Below, one piece after another: positions 32,165-41,675 of a stretch of 64,000 nt of DNA. The stretch is from Oscillospiraceae bacterium. GTDB taxonomy: Bacteria; Bacillota; Clostridia; Oscillospirales; CAG-272. Location of the stretch: NCBI GenBank assembly GCA_003343845.1, contig QAKK01000035.1:1-64000 (forward strand), read 5' to 3'. The notes under the pieces were generated by a model. That model was not told where the DNA came from. It made no database searches and saw only the letters and a program-made list of their open reading frames with translations. Position 1 is the stretch's first letter. The number at the start of each line of letters is the position of its first letter. The position numbers and the translations under genes were made by a program.

Positions 32165-34525
32165 TTATGAGCATAGTGCCGAAATATCGCCGAGGTCGAT
32201 ACTACCGTCCGGGCGGAAGGAAGTCAGGTGATCGCCCTCGATGAGGAACTCCCACTGCACATCCGCCGCAAGCAGGCGTTCACCCTCGCGGGCGGCGTCA
32301 TAGGGGACTGCCGCCGTCACATCGAGGACAAGCGTTGCACCGTCCTCGCCCGTCAGCGTGGCGAGCGTCCGCCCGCCGACATAGCGCAAACCCTCGAGCG
32401 TGACGGTGACCATTTCGCCGTCCGCCGCCTGCACACCGAATGTGAAAGTATAGTAGTTCGGGCGGGTCACGGCGCGGAAACTCTCGATGACCGGAAGGAT
32501 CACGCGGTCAAAATAGTCGGCGGGATCGTCCGGATAGACCGTGAAGTTGCAAAGCAGCACCTTGCCGCCGGAAATCATCGGCGGACTGTCGGCAAGCATC
32601 GCCGCGCTGTACCAGATCTCCTCCCGCTCGGCATATTTGCCGCGCAGAATGATGCGCTCGGCGTTGTTTTCAATCACCTCGCCGTCCGCAGTAAGCATGC
32701 CGCGGAGGGACAGCTCGGTCAGATCCCATTTGCCGTCCCGATACGGTTCGTCCGGTTTGCCGTACAGATCGCAGAGCGAGTAAAACCCGGTCATGCGCGT
32801 GGCGTTCTCCGGCGTGGTCTCCATGCGGCGGATGTCATCGAGGTAGTTGTCGCCGACCCAGGTCTCGGGCACGGTGATGACATAATCCGTGATCTCCCGC
32901 CTGCCGTATTCGGAGAGCAGCACGCGGTCGACGAGCACATCCTCGCGGAAAGCGCGGCGGTAGTCGGTCACCTGCTCGGGGTAGAGTTCATGCGGGTTAA
33001 ACTCGAACGTGCCGTATTCGTTCTCCCCCGTGACGGTGTCGTTGTTCTTCCAGGACAGTGTGCCGTGCGTGTACCTGCCGAAGTAGCGGTTCATATAGTC
33101 GGCATAAGTGTTCCCGCTCGGTTCAAACACCTCGCCGTCGAGACTGTGGATGCGGAAATACCAGTCGCCGTCCTGCCGGTACTCGACGATGACACGGTTT
33201 CCGCCCGGCGAGAACGTCAACTCGTAGGTGAACGCGCCTGCAAGCGGCAGTTCCGCCCGCGCGACGGCGTCGGTCTCGGTGTTGTGAAAGACCAGCACGT
33301 TGTCTGCGACGGTCACATTCCACGCGCCGTAGTTTTCGGCGCCCGCAGCGGACTTTGCAAGGAAGGTCACGGTCTCGATGCGCCACGGCGCATTGTCCCA
33401 GTCGAGCAGGTCAAGCGCGCCGCCGTAGAGATACGCCTCGGCAATCAGCGTCACCGCGTCCCCGAGCGGCAGGCGCAGTTCGATGTCGTAGATGCCCGTG
33501 CCGCCCCAACCGCTGTCGCGGAAGGTGAGCGCGGCAAAATCGGCGGCATCCGGCAGTACTGCGTCCTCGGGGAGCGGCGCGCCGACGATATGGGCAAGCC
33601 GTCCGTAATCACCGGACGGCGCGGTGCCGTCCCGATAATAGGTAAGGATGGCGTCCAGTTGCCCGAGCAGGTAGGCGCGGTCGCTGAGCGTGATTGCCTC
33701 GGCGGGCGTGATCTGCCCGCGCACGATCTGCTCAAGCGGCGATATGTGCCCCGCGATCTGCGTCAGGAAGAACGGCACGCCGTCAAACGCGCCCTGCCCA
33801 AGCTCTGCATGCTGCGGAATGTACCCGTCCACCGCCTGTGTGCAGGATGCGAACGCGCCCTCCTCCACGCGGACAATGGATTCCGGCAGGTGGATTTCGG
33901 TCAGCGCACAGCCTGCAAAGGCGTTGTAGCCGATATATTCGAGTGTGTCGCAGAAGGTGACGTCCGTCAACTTTGTATTCTGGAAGGCGTGCGCGCCGAT
34001 ATACCGTGTGCCGTCCGGCAGGATATATGCGGTCGCTTCCCTGTCCTCAAAGCGGACGAGCATCGACCCGTCAAAGGTGAAAATTGCGCCGTCGCGCTTG
34101 ACAAACGCGGTGTTTTCGTCTTCCAGCACAAGATCGACCAGTGCGTCCAGCCCTGCAAAGGCGTTGGTGCCGACGGTCTTCACATTTTTGCCGAGCGTGA
34201 CCGTGGCGATCGTCGCGCGGCTCTCGTTATCGCGGAAGGCATAATCGGCGATCGCCGTGACTGCCTCGGGCAGGACAACATCGGTGTCGCTGCCGCTGTA
34301 GCTTTGCAGCACGCCGTCCTCGATGTAAAACCCGTTCTCATCAATGATGACCGGGGTATGCAGCTGCGTAAATGCGAGCGCTGCCGCAAGCACGCAGAGC
34401 ACGCATGCGGCGGCGACTGCGGTCAGCCGCCCGATGCGCACGCGGCGCGGGTGCACATCCGCCGCCTCGTCGATGTATTTGTCCTCGACAAGCGTCAGCT
34501 TATCCAAAAGTTCGGAACCTCTCAC
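32165..34525 (-). CDS. Single-pass membrane LRR protein, probable anti-sigma partner of the ECF factor
   Basis: 786 residues. A short cytoplasmic N-terminus (MRGSELLDKLTLVEDKYIDE, ~1-30) is followed by one membrane helix (~33-53). Outside are BspA-type leucine-rich repeats (~85-250; YAFRDN.., ITLGKNVKTVGTNAFAGL, IGAHAFQNTKLTDV) and a ~500-residue beta-rich domain I do not recognise. The GTG start overlaps the sigma-factor stop (GTGA), and the cytoplasmic E-D-x-Y-I-D-E-A stretch is typical of proteins encoded beside ECF sigma factors in Clostridia. I infer an anti-sigma factor with an external sensor. No zinc-binding ZAS motif is present. Confidence 0.65.
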   Translation of the reverse strand: MRGSELLDKLTLVEDKYIDEAADVHPRRVRIGRLTAVAAACVLCVLAAALAFTQLHTPVIIDENGFYIEDGVLQSYSGSDTDVVLPEAVTAIADYAFRDNESRATIATVTLGKNVKTVGTNAFAGLDALVDLVLEDENTAFVKRDGAIFTFDGSMLVRFEDREATAYILPDGTRYIGAHAFQNTKLTDVTFCDTLEYIGYNAFAGCALTEIHLPESIVRVEEGAFASCTQAVDGYIPQHAELGQGAFDGVPFFLTQIAGHISPLEQIVRGQITPAEAITLSDRAYLLGQLDAILTYYRDGTAPSGDYGRLAHIVGAPLPEDAVLPDAADFAALTFRDSGWGGTGIYDIELRLPLGDAVTLIAEAYLYGGALDLLDWDNAPWRIETVTFLAKSAAGAENYGAWNVTVADNVLVFHNTETDAVARAELPLAGAFTYELTFSPGGNRVIVEYRQDGDWYFRIHSLDGEVFEPSGNTYADYMNRYFGRYTHGTLSWKNNDTVTGENEYGTFEFNPHELYPEQVTDYRRAFREDVLVDRVLLSEYGRREITDYVITVPETWVGDNYLDDIRRMETTPENATRMTGFYSLCDLYGKPDEPYRDGKWDLTELSLRGMLTADGEVIENNAERIILRGKYAEREEIWYSAAMLADSPPMISGGKVLLCNFTVYPDDPADYFDRVILPVIESFRAVTRPNYYTFTFGVQAADGEMVTVTLEGLRYVGGRTLATLTGEDGATLVLDVTAAVPYDAAREGERLLAADVQWEFLIEGDHLTSFRPDGSIDLGDISALCS

Positions 34526-35082
34526 AGCAGAATCCCCCTTTCGTCAAGATAGCCGCGCAGGCGTGCGCGGGTGCGGAACAGGAGCGTCTTGACCTTGCCC
34601 TCGGTATAGCCGAAGCGGATCGCCAGGTCGCGGATGCTGTCGGCATACCAGTACCGCCGCAGAAAGATCTGCCGCGTCTCGGGCGTGAGTGTGCCGAGAA
34701 AGCCGTTCAGCGCATCCGCAATCGCGCGGTCGTCGAGGCGGCAGGTGAGGTCGTCCGGCGCGGCGATACATTCCTCGAGTTCTTTTGTGAGTTCTTCGAC
34801 ATGCGCCGTGCGCTTCTGCCGCATATTTTTGCGGCAGCGGTCGATCGATGCGGCGCGCACGATGCGGGCGAGAAATGCAAAGAAGTAGGTGCGCGGCTCG
34901 TGCGGCGGAATGCGGGTCCATGCGCCGAGATAGGTGTCGCTGACGCATTCTTCGGTGTCCGCGTCGTTTTCGGTGATGCGATGCGAAATCGAATAGAGCT
35001 TTTTGCCGTATTTGCCGTCGGTCTCGCGGATTGCGCGCTCATCCCGCGCAAGGTACAGATCCACAATGCTGCTGTCTTCCAT
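34522..35082 (-). CDS. ECF-type sigma-70 family RNA polymerase sigma factor
   Basis: 186 residues. Region 2 spans ~10-80 (ADTEECVSDTYLGAWTRIPP, the core- and -10-binding helix) and region 4 ~125-180 (LTPETRQIFLRRYWYADSIR, helix-turn-helix with YTEGKVKTLLFRTRARLR). There is no region 1 or 3, so it is an ECF factor. It would direct RNA polymerase to its own promoters when the membrane partner releases it. The upstream TGAAAC-N16-CGAT element suggests it transcribes its own operon. AAAGGAGG is 7 bases before ATG 35082. Confidence 0.9.
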   Translation of the reverse strand: MEDSSIVDLYLARDERAIRETDGKYGKKLYSISHRITENDADTEECVSDTYLGAWTRIPPHEPRTYFFAFLARIVRAASIDRCRKNMRQKRTAHVEELTKELEECIAAPDDLTCRLDDRAIADALNGFLGTLTPETRQIFLRRYWYADSIRDLAIRFGYTEGKVKTLLFRTRARLRGYLDERGILL

Positions 35083-35117
35083 GTTGCAGCCTCCTTTCGG
35101 GCGTCCTCACCCTGTAT

Positions 35118-35143
35118 ATCGCCGCTTTCACGCATCGGTTTCA
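35118..35143 (-). promoter_or_regulatory. ECF-type promoter ahead of the sigma/anti-sigma operon
   Basis: TGAAAC (35143-35138), 16-bp spacer, CGAT (35121-35118) on the minus strand, close to the ECF consensus TGAAAC-N16-CGTM. This fits autoregulation. Confidence 0.55.
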
Positions 35144-35156
35144 CATTTGTATCAGA

Positions 35157-35192
35157 AAAGGGCTGCAAAAAACGCGGTTTTTGCAGCCCTTC
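35157..35192 (-). terminator. Terminator of the hydrogenase operon
   Basis: AAGGGCTGCAAAAA and TTTTTTGCAGCCCTT arms (one mismatch) downstream of hydA, with a T-run on the minus strand. Confidence 0.85.
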
Positions 35193-35215
35193 GGGGGATT
35201 GACTATAATTTCGGC

Positions 35216-36952
<1,737 letters not shown>

Positions 36953-36966
36953 TCGTCTTACTCCTT

Positions 36967-38757
36967 TCACTTTCTCTCGATCGCGCCGAACTTGCACTTC
37001 GCCATGCAGGCGCCGCACTTCAGGCACTTTTCGGCGTCGATGACATGCGGAGTCTTGACGGTACCGCTGATCGCGCCTGCGGGACATACACGTGCGCAAG
37101 CCGTGCAGCCCTTGCACTTCGCAGGATCAATCGTGTAGGTGAGCAGATGCTTACATACGCCTGCGGGACATTTCTTATCGACAACATGCGCGACATATTC
37201 ATCGCGGAAGTAGCGAAGCGTGGAAAGAACCGGGTTCGGTGCAGTCTGTCCGAGGCCGCAGAGAGACGCGGACTTGATGTAATGTGCAAGCTCTTCGAGG
37301 CGGTCGAGGTCCGCAAGCTCGCCCTTGCCGGCGATGATGCGGTCGAGGATCTCAAGCATGCGCTTGGTACCGATACGGCAGGGCGTGCACTTGCCGCAGG
37401 ACTCATCGACGGTGAAGTCGAGGAAGAAGCGCGCGATATCGACCATGCAGTTGTCCTCGTCCATGACGATCAGACCGCCGGAGCCCATCATCGAGCCGAT
37501 GGCAATCAGGTTGTCATAGTCGATCGGCGTGTCGATCAGGCTTGCGGGGATGCAGCCGCCGGAAGGACCGCCGGTCTGCGCAGCCTTGAACTTTCTGCCG
37601 TTCGGGATGCCGCCGCCGATCTCTTCGATGACCTCGCGGAGCGTGGTGCCCATCGGGATCTCCACAAGACCGGTGTTGGTGATCTTGCCGCCGAGCGCGA
37701 AGACCTTCGTGCCCTTCGACTTTTCGGTACCCATGGACGCGAACCAGTCGGCGCCCTTCAGGATGATCTGCGGAATGTTTGCATAAGTCTCAACGTTGTT
37801 GAGGATGGTCGGCTTGCCGAACAGACCCTTGACAGCCGGGAACGGCGGACGCGGACGCGGCTCACCGCGGTTGCCCTCGATCGAGGTCATCAGCGCGGTC
37901 TCCTCACCGCAGACGAACGCGCCTGCGCCGAGACGGAGCTGAATGTCAAAGTTGAAGCCGGTGCCGAAGATGTCCTTGCCGAGCAGACCGTATTCACGCG
38001 CCTGTGCAATCGCGATCTCGAGGCGGTGAATAGCGATCGGGTACTCTGCGCGGACATAGATGTAGCCTTCGTCTGCGCCGATGGCGTAGCCGGCGATTGC
38101 CATAGCTTCGAGCACGGCATGCGGGTCGCCCTCGAGAATGGAACGGTCCATGAATGCGCCCGGGTCGCCCTCGTCGGCGTTGCAGCAGACATACTTCTTC
38201 TCATTCTGGGATGCAGCCGCAAACTTCCACTTCAGACCCGTGGGGAAGCCGCCGCCGCCTCTACCGCGAAGACCGGAGTCAATCAGCGTCTGGATGACGT
38301 CTGCGGGCTTCATCTCGGTCAGAACCTTGCCGAGCGCCTGATAGCCGTCCACGCCGATGTACTCGTCGATGACTTCGGGGTTGATCACGCCGCAGTTGCG
38401 GAGCGCAACGCGATGCTGCTTCTTATAGAACGTCGTCTCGGACAGCGAGGTGACGGCGTGATGGTCGCCGGTCTTCTCGTGGTACTCAAGGCGAGTCACC
38501 GGACGACCCTTGAGCAGGTGCTCCTCGACGATCTCGGGGATGTCTTCGGGCTTGACCATGCTGTAGAAGGTGCCGTCGGGGTAAACGATCATGACCGGAC
38601 CAAGCGCGCAAAGACCGAAGCAGCCGGTCGTGACGAGCTTGACTTCCTCGGTCAGACCCTTCTCTGCCAGCTCTCTCTCAAGAGCATCCTTCAGCGCCAT
38701 GCTTCCGGAGGAGGTACAGCCCGTACCGCCGCAGATCAATACATGTGTGCGAAACAT
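36967..38757 (-). CDS. hydB: NADH-binding subunit of bifurcating hydrogenase (NuoF-like, HydB)
   Basis: 596 residues. An N-terminal thioredoxin-like [2Fe-2S] domain (ICGGTGCTSSGSMAL and TTGCFGLCALGP), the FMN site SGLRGRGGGGFPTGLKW (~161-177), NADEGDPGAFMDRS and the NADH loop GAGAFVCGEETALM. The [4Fe-4S] cysteines are in ESCGKCTPCRIGT, and two C-terminal ferredoxin clusters follow (CKGCTACARVCP, CLKCGACMAKC). It oxidises NADH and passes electrons to HydA. Genes on either side are the 2Fe-2S protein and hydA. Confidence 0.95.
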   Translation of the reverse strand: MFRTHVLICGGTGCTSSGSMALKDALERELAEKGLTEEVKLVTTGCFGLCALGPVMIVYPDGTFYSMVKPEDIPEIVEEHLLKGRPVTRLEYHEKTGDHHAVTSLSETTFYKKQHRVALRNCGVINPEVIDEYIGVDGYQALGKVLTEMKPADVIQTLIDSGLRGRGGGGFPTGLKWKFAAASQNEKKYVCCNADEGDPGAFMDRSILEGDPHAVLEAMAIAGYAIGADEGYIYVRAEYPIAIHRLEIAIAQAREYGLLGKDIFGTGFNFDIQLRLGAGAFVCGEETALMTSIEGNRGEPRPRPPFPAVKGLFGKPTILNNVETYANIPQIILKGADWFASMGTEKSKGTKVFALGGKITNTGLVEIPMGTTLREVIEEIGGGIPNGRKFKAAQTGGPSGGCIPASLIDTPIDYDNLIAIGSMMGSGGLIVMDEDNCMVDIARFFLDFTVDESCGKCTPCRIGTKRMLEILDRIIAGKGELADLDRLEELAHYIKSASLCGLGQTAPNPVLSTLRYFRDEYVAHVVDKKCPAGVCKHLLTYTIDPAKCKGCTACARVCPAGAISGTVKTPHVIDAEKCLKCGACMAKCKFGAIERK

Positions 38758-38780
38758 TCTTTATTTCCTCCTGATTTTAC

Positions 38781-39146
38781 TCATTTGTTGCCGATGACGT
38801 ACTCTTCGACAGGCTTGCCGCCCTTAAGATGCTCGGCGACGACGCGCTTTGCCTTATCGGCGGTCATCTTGACATAGGTGACCTTGTCCTTGCCGTCCTC
38901 GAAGACCTCGACAACGGGCTCATACTGGCAGATGCCGATGCAGCCGGTCTGGGTGACGGTGACCTTCTCGGTCAGCCCCTCTTTTGCAACTTCCTCAACG
39001 AAGGAGGCGAGCACGGGACGTGCGCCCGCAGCGATGCCGCAGGTTGCCATGCCGACCACAACGCGGATGGCGCCCGAGCCTTCGCGGATTGCGACCTTGT
39101 CCTTCATCTTGTCTCTGATCGCCGCAAGTTCTGCTAATGATTTCAT
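38781..39146 (-). CDS. Small [2Fe-2S] thioredoxin-like ferredoxin (HndB-like)
   Basis: 121 residues. A helical N-terminus (SLAELAAIRDKMKDKVAIRE) precedes a 2Fe-2S thioredoxin-like domain with cysteines in GMATCGIAAGA (~32-42) and TQTGCIGICQYEP (~65-77). It matches the HndB subunit seen in NADP-reducing hydrogenase operons and duplicates the N-terminal domain of HydB. It probably carries electrons within the hydrogenase complex. Confidence 0.88.
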   Translation of the reverse strand: MKSLAELAAIRDKMKDKVAIREGSGAIRVVVGMATCGIAAGARPVLASFVEEVAKEGLTEKVTVTQTGCIGICQYEPVVEVFEDGKDKVTYVKMTADKAKRVVAEHLKGGKPVEEYVIGNK

Positions 39147-39164
39147 GGTTTGAAACCTCCGAAA

Positions 39165-39722
39165 TTATGATTTAGTCGTTTCGTACTGTTCGCGAAGGTA
39201 ATCGCCGATCCATGTGAGCACCTCGAAGCTCGCAAGCGAAACGTTGCCGAGCACGGCGCGCAGTTCGCGCGTGTCCAGCCGCACGGTATGCTGCGGGGTG
39301 TCATGGAGGAACACATAGTCGATCTCGGGATGCCCCTGCAAGATCGTGATGAGCGTCGGCACAACGTCGCCGAGCGGCGTCATGTCAATGTGCTTCGTAT
39401 CGAAGACCGCCGTCGTCACCGTGCCGTGCCCGATCGGATCGTCGTCCGCCGAGACGGACTCGATCGAAAGACTGCCGCCGGTCTGCTCTGCCGCGAGGCG
39501 GAGGAGCGGAATGCCCATGCCGACCTTGCGCGTTTTGCGCGAGGTGCAGAACGGATCGGTCACGCGCGCAAGCGTCTCGCGACTCATGCCGCAGCCGTCA
39601 TCGCATACCGTCATCCGGAGTTTGCCGTCCGCGTCCTCGAGGAGCGCGATGCCGATATGTTCAGCGCCCGCCGTGATCGAATTCTGCACGATGTCCAAGA
39701 TGTTCAGCGATAATTCCTTCAT
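39165..39722 (-). CDS. GHKL-type ATPase/histidine-kinase-like protein of the hydrogenase operon
   Basis: 185 residues. Motifs of the HATPase_c fold are NILDIVQNSITAGAEHI (N box, ~7-23), CDDGCGMS (G1 box, ~39-46) and KVGMGIPLLRLAAEQTGGSL (G2 box, ~66-85). There is no dimerisation/His box or membrane helix, so it is a free ATPase or protein-kinase-like partner. It lies between hydC and the HndB-like gene; such genes recur in [FeFe] hydrogenase operons. Role unknown, possibly signalling or assembly. Confidence 0.85.
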   Translation of the reverse strand: MKELSLNILDIVQNSITAGAEHIGIALLEDADGKLRMTVCDDGCGMSRETLARVTDPFCTSRKTRKVGMGIPLLRLAAEQTGGSLSIESVSADDDPIGHGTVTTAVFDTKHIDMTPLGDVVPTLITILQGHPEIDYVFLHDTPQHTVRLDTRELRAVLGNVSLASFEVLTWIGDYLREQYETTKS

Positions 39723-39731
39723 CGGTACGGA

Positions 39732-40226
39732 TTATTTGTACTGTGCGAGGATGCCTTCGATGTCGCCGACGCCGAGTCTGCCGTAGACCGTGCCGTTGAC
39801 CGTCAGGACAGGCGCAAGACCGCACGCGCCGATGCAGCGCGTTGCCTCAAGCGAATACTTACCGTCAGACGACGTGCCGCCGCCCTCAATGCCGAGCACC
39901 TCTTCGATCTTCTTGAACAGATCGCCCGAGCCCTTGACGTAGCACGCCGTGCCGAGACAGACAGCAATCGCAACTTCACCCTTCGGATTCAGCGAGAACT
40001 GCGAATAGAAGGACGCAATGCCGAAGATCTCTTCGATCGGCTTGCCCGTCTTCTCGGCGATGATGCGCATCGCCTCGACCGGCAGATAGCCATACACATC
40101 CTGCGTCTGCTGCAGAATGGGCATCATGGCGCCCTGAACGCCGCGGTACTTCTCGATGATCGCAAGAAGCTGTTCTTCCTGTTCCTTCGTTCCGCGGAAT
40201 TCGACCGTAGTCAATTTCTTCTTCAT
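39732..40226 (-). CDS. hydC: NuoE-like subunit of bifurcating hydrogenase (HydC)
   Basis: 164 residues, [2Fe-2S] thioredoxin-like NuoE fold. Conserved LPVEAMRIIAEKTGKPIEEI (~48-67), GIASFYSQFSLNPKG and the ligands CLGTAC (~90) and CIGACGLAP (~131). It is the first gene of the operon. AGGAGG lies 11 bases before the ATG. It transfers electrons between the NADH site on HydB and HydA. Confidence 0.94.
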   Translation of the reverse strand: MKKKLTTVEFRGTKEQEEQLLAIIEKYRGVQGAMMPILQQTQDVYGYLPVEAMRIIAEKTGKPIEEIFGIASFYSQFSLNPKGEVAIAVCLGTACYVKGSGDLFKKIEEVLGIEGGGTSSDGKYSLEATRCIGACGLAPVLTVNGTVYGRLGVGDIEGILAQYK

Positions 40227-40327
40227 AACTAGAAACTACCTCCTGTGTGTTTGAATAAACGCCGATCTGCACCGCTTGCCCGTGCCGGGGCGTACAAAGA
40301 GGCGCACTTCGTTTATTTTACCAGACT

Positions 40328-40363
40328 ATTATACACTATCTTTCTTCAAATTGCTACAGTTTT
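40328..40363 (-). promoter_or_regulatory. Promoter of the hydrogenase operon with shared 17-bp box
   Basis: Extended -10 TGTATAAT (40335-40328), preceded at 11 bp by AAAACTGTAGCAATTTG (40363-40347). The -35 position has no good hexamer. The same box with one base changed lies at the same distance from the -10 in the sensory operon (43951-43986). Confidence 0.6.
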
Positions 40364-40416
40364 GTCAAAAATTTTGCAAAGAATTTCGACACAAATGACA
40401 AAAAAATAACGTATTT

Positions 40417-40434
40417 TTGTTAAAGCATTAACAT
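40417..40434 (-). promoter_or_regulatory. Rex-like operator upstream of hydC
   Basis: TTGTTAA-AGCA-TTAACAT agrees with TTGTTAA-N4-TTAACAA at 13 of 14 fixed positions. It lies ~85 bp ahead of the mapped -10 and just past the PHP gene stop. Rex would repress H2-forming genes when NADH is low. Confidence 0.6.
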
Positions 40435-40445
40435 ATAAAAAACGG

Positions 40446-41186
40446 TCAGCCACCGAGCTGTGCAAACAGCGCGCGGCGAACCGCCTCCTCGTCGCCGCAC
40501 GGGGCGTCGAGCATCAGAAAATTGTCGCCCTCCGCATTCTGCATGGCGGAAAGCCGGTGCGCATCCGAATTGACCAGCAGCGTAAGCGGCGCAACGGAGG
40601 CAAAGCGCGCCCGGTATGGCGCGATGTTTGCGGCGTCGTTGAACTCCGCCGCCGTAAAACCCGGCTCTGGCGGAATGTCGCCGAGGATCTCCAGGATTCC
40701 GTTTGCCGCGCGATCGATATGCGCGGGAAAGACCACGCCGCCGAAGCTGCGCGCAAGGCGCGTCCCGTCCGCAAGCGGAAGCGTGGTCGATGTGATGAGC
40801 AGCGTCTCTTCAATGCCGGTCACTTCGTCGTCGGCATTCATATAAAACTGCTCGCCGAAGATGGCAGGCTTGTTTTTGATCGGCAGCATATGCCGCTCAC
40901 GCACGGTCTGCCAGCATGCCGCTGCCGCCTCGGGCGTCGGAAACAGGCAGACCAGATGCACCGACTCCGCCGTCTCCAGTTCCATCCCCGCCACCGGCAC
41001 AACGCCGTAAGCGCGGCACGCCTCGAAGAACGCGGGCAGATTTCCCGCCGAATTGTGGTCGGTGAGTGCGGCGATGTGCAGCCCGTTCAGCGCAGCCATC
41101 CCCGCCACCGTCGCCGGCGTCATTTCATTCTCGGCGCAGGGCGACAGGCAGGAGTGCATATGCAGGTCATAATAAAACTTTTTCAT
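40446..41186 (-). CDS. PHP-domain phosphoesterase/nuclease-type protein
   Basis: 246 residues. Metal ligands of the PHP fold are visible: DLHMHSCLSPC (~7-17), LTDHNSAGN (~40-48), ME (~68), PAHIDRAANG (~154-163) and the final NSDAHRLSAM (~206-215). The family includes phosphatases and nucleases. It is the last gene of the sensory-hydrogenase operon; PHP genes are recurrent in hydrogenase-linked regulatory clusters, but the substrate is unknown. A signalling nucleotide is possible. Confidence 0.85.
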   Translation of the reverse strand: MKKFYYDLHMHSCLSPCAENEMTPATVAGMAALNGLHIAALTDHNSAGNLPAFFEACRAYGVVPVAGMELETAESVHLVCLFPTPEAAAACWQTVRERHMLPIKNKPAIFGEQFYMNADDEVTGIEETLLITSTTLPLADGTRLARSFGGVVFPAHIDRAANGILEILGDIPPEPGFTAAEFNDAANIAPYRARFASVAPLTLLVNSDAHRLSAMQNAEGDNFLMLDAPCGDEEAVRRALFAQLGG

Positions 41187-41189
41187 CGT

Positions 41190-41519
41190 TCATTCGAGAA
41201 GCCGCGACAGCGCGGCGCAGACCGTATACACATCGGCAGCAGCAGAATAGAGGTTGACCTCCTGCTCGCGCGCGCGTTCGATCACGTCGGCGGGGATCTC
41301 CGATCCCTCGGCGACGATCACCATCGCGACATCGCGCAGCACCGCCACGGCAACCACATTGACATTGGTCATGATCGTGACCCACGCCGCGCCCTCGGGC
41401 ACGCGCCCCATCACCCAGCTGAGCAGGTCGCCCGCATAGCCGCCCTGCACTTCCCTTGCGTCGTCCGCCACCGAAACCGGGGTAAGCCCCAGTTTTTCTG
41501 CGATTTCCTTTACCGTCAT
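41190..41519 (-). CDS. DRTGG-domain protein (first of two)
   Basis: 109 residues. MTVKEIAEKLGLTPVSV at the start and GYAGDLLSWVMGRVPEGAAW (~27-46), then ITSN-like TNVNVVAVAVLRD, fit a DRTGG domain as found in phosphotransacetylase and CBS-type regulators. The domain is not catalytic by itself and is often a regulatory ligand-binding unit. A second DRTGG protein starts the same operon. Confidence 0.72.
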   Translation of the reverse strand: MTVKEIAEKLGLTPVSVADDAREVQGGYAGDLLSWVMGRVPEGAAWVTIMTNVNVVAVAVLRDVAMVIVAEGSEIPADVIERAREQEVNLYSAAADVYTVCAALSRLLE

Positions 41520-41621
41520 ATCTATATGCCTGTCCTTTTTCTGTTATGTATCAAGTTCGTAAGGAACTCTACGATTTTAAGGGGCTGTACAAAAAGGTGC
41601 AGACCGAAAAAGGAAAAAAAG

Positions 41622-41658
41622 ACGATCGGGGCATCCGCATGGGATGCCCGGTTCGCTT
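41622..41658 (-). terminator. Hairpin between the sensory hydrogenase and DRTGG genes
   Basis: GGGCATCC-CATGC-GGATGCCCC with a T-tract (CTTTTTTT) downstream on the minus strand. It should reduce transcription into the DRTGG and PHP genes, which may therefore be expressed at a lower level or from a further start within 41520-41600. Confidence 0.75.
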
Positions 41659-41675
41659 GTTCCATTTTCTACGTT

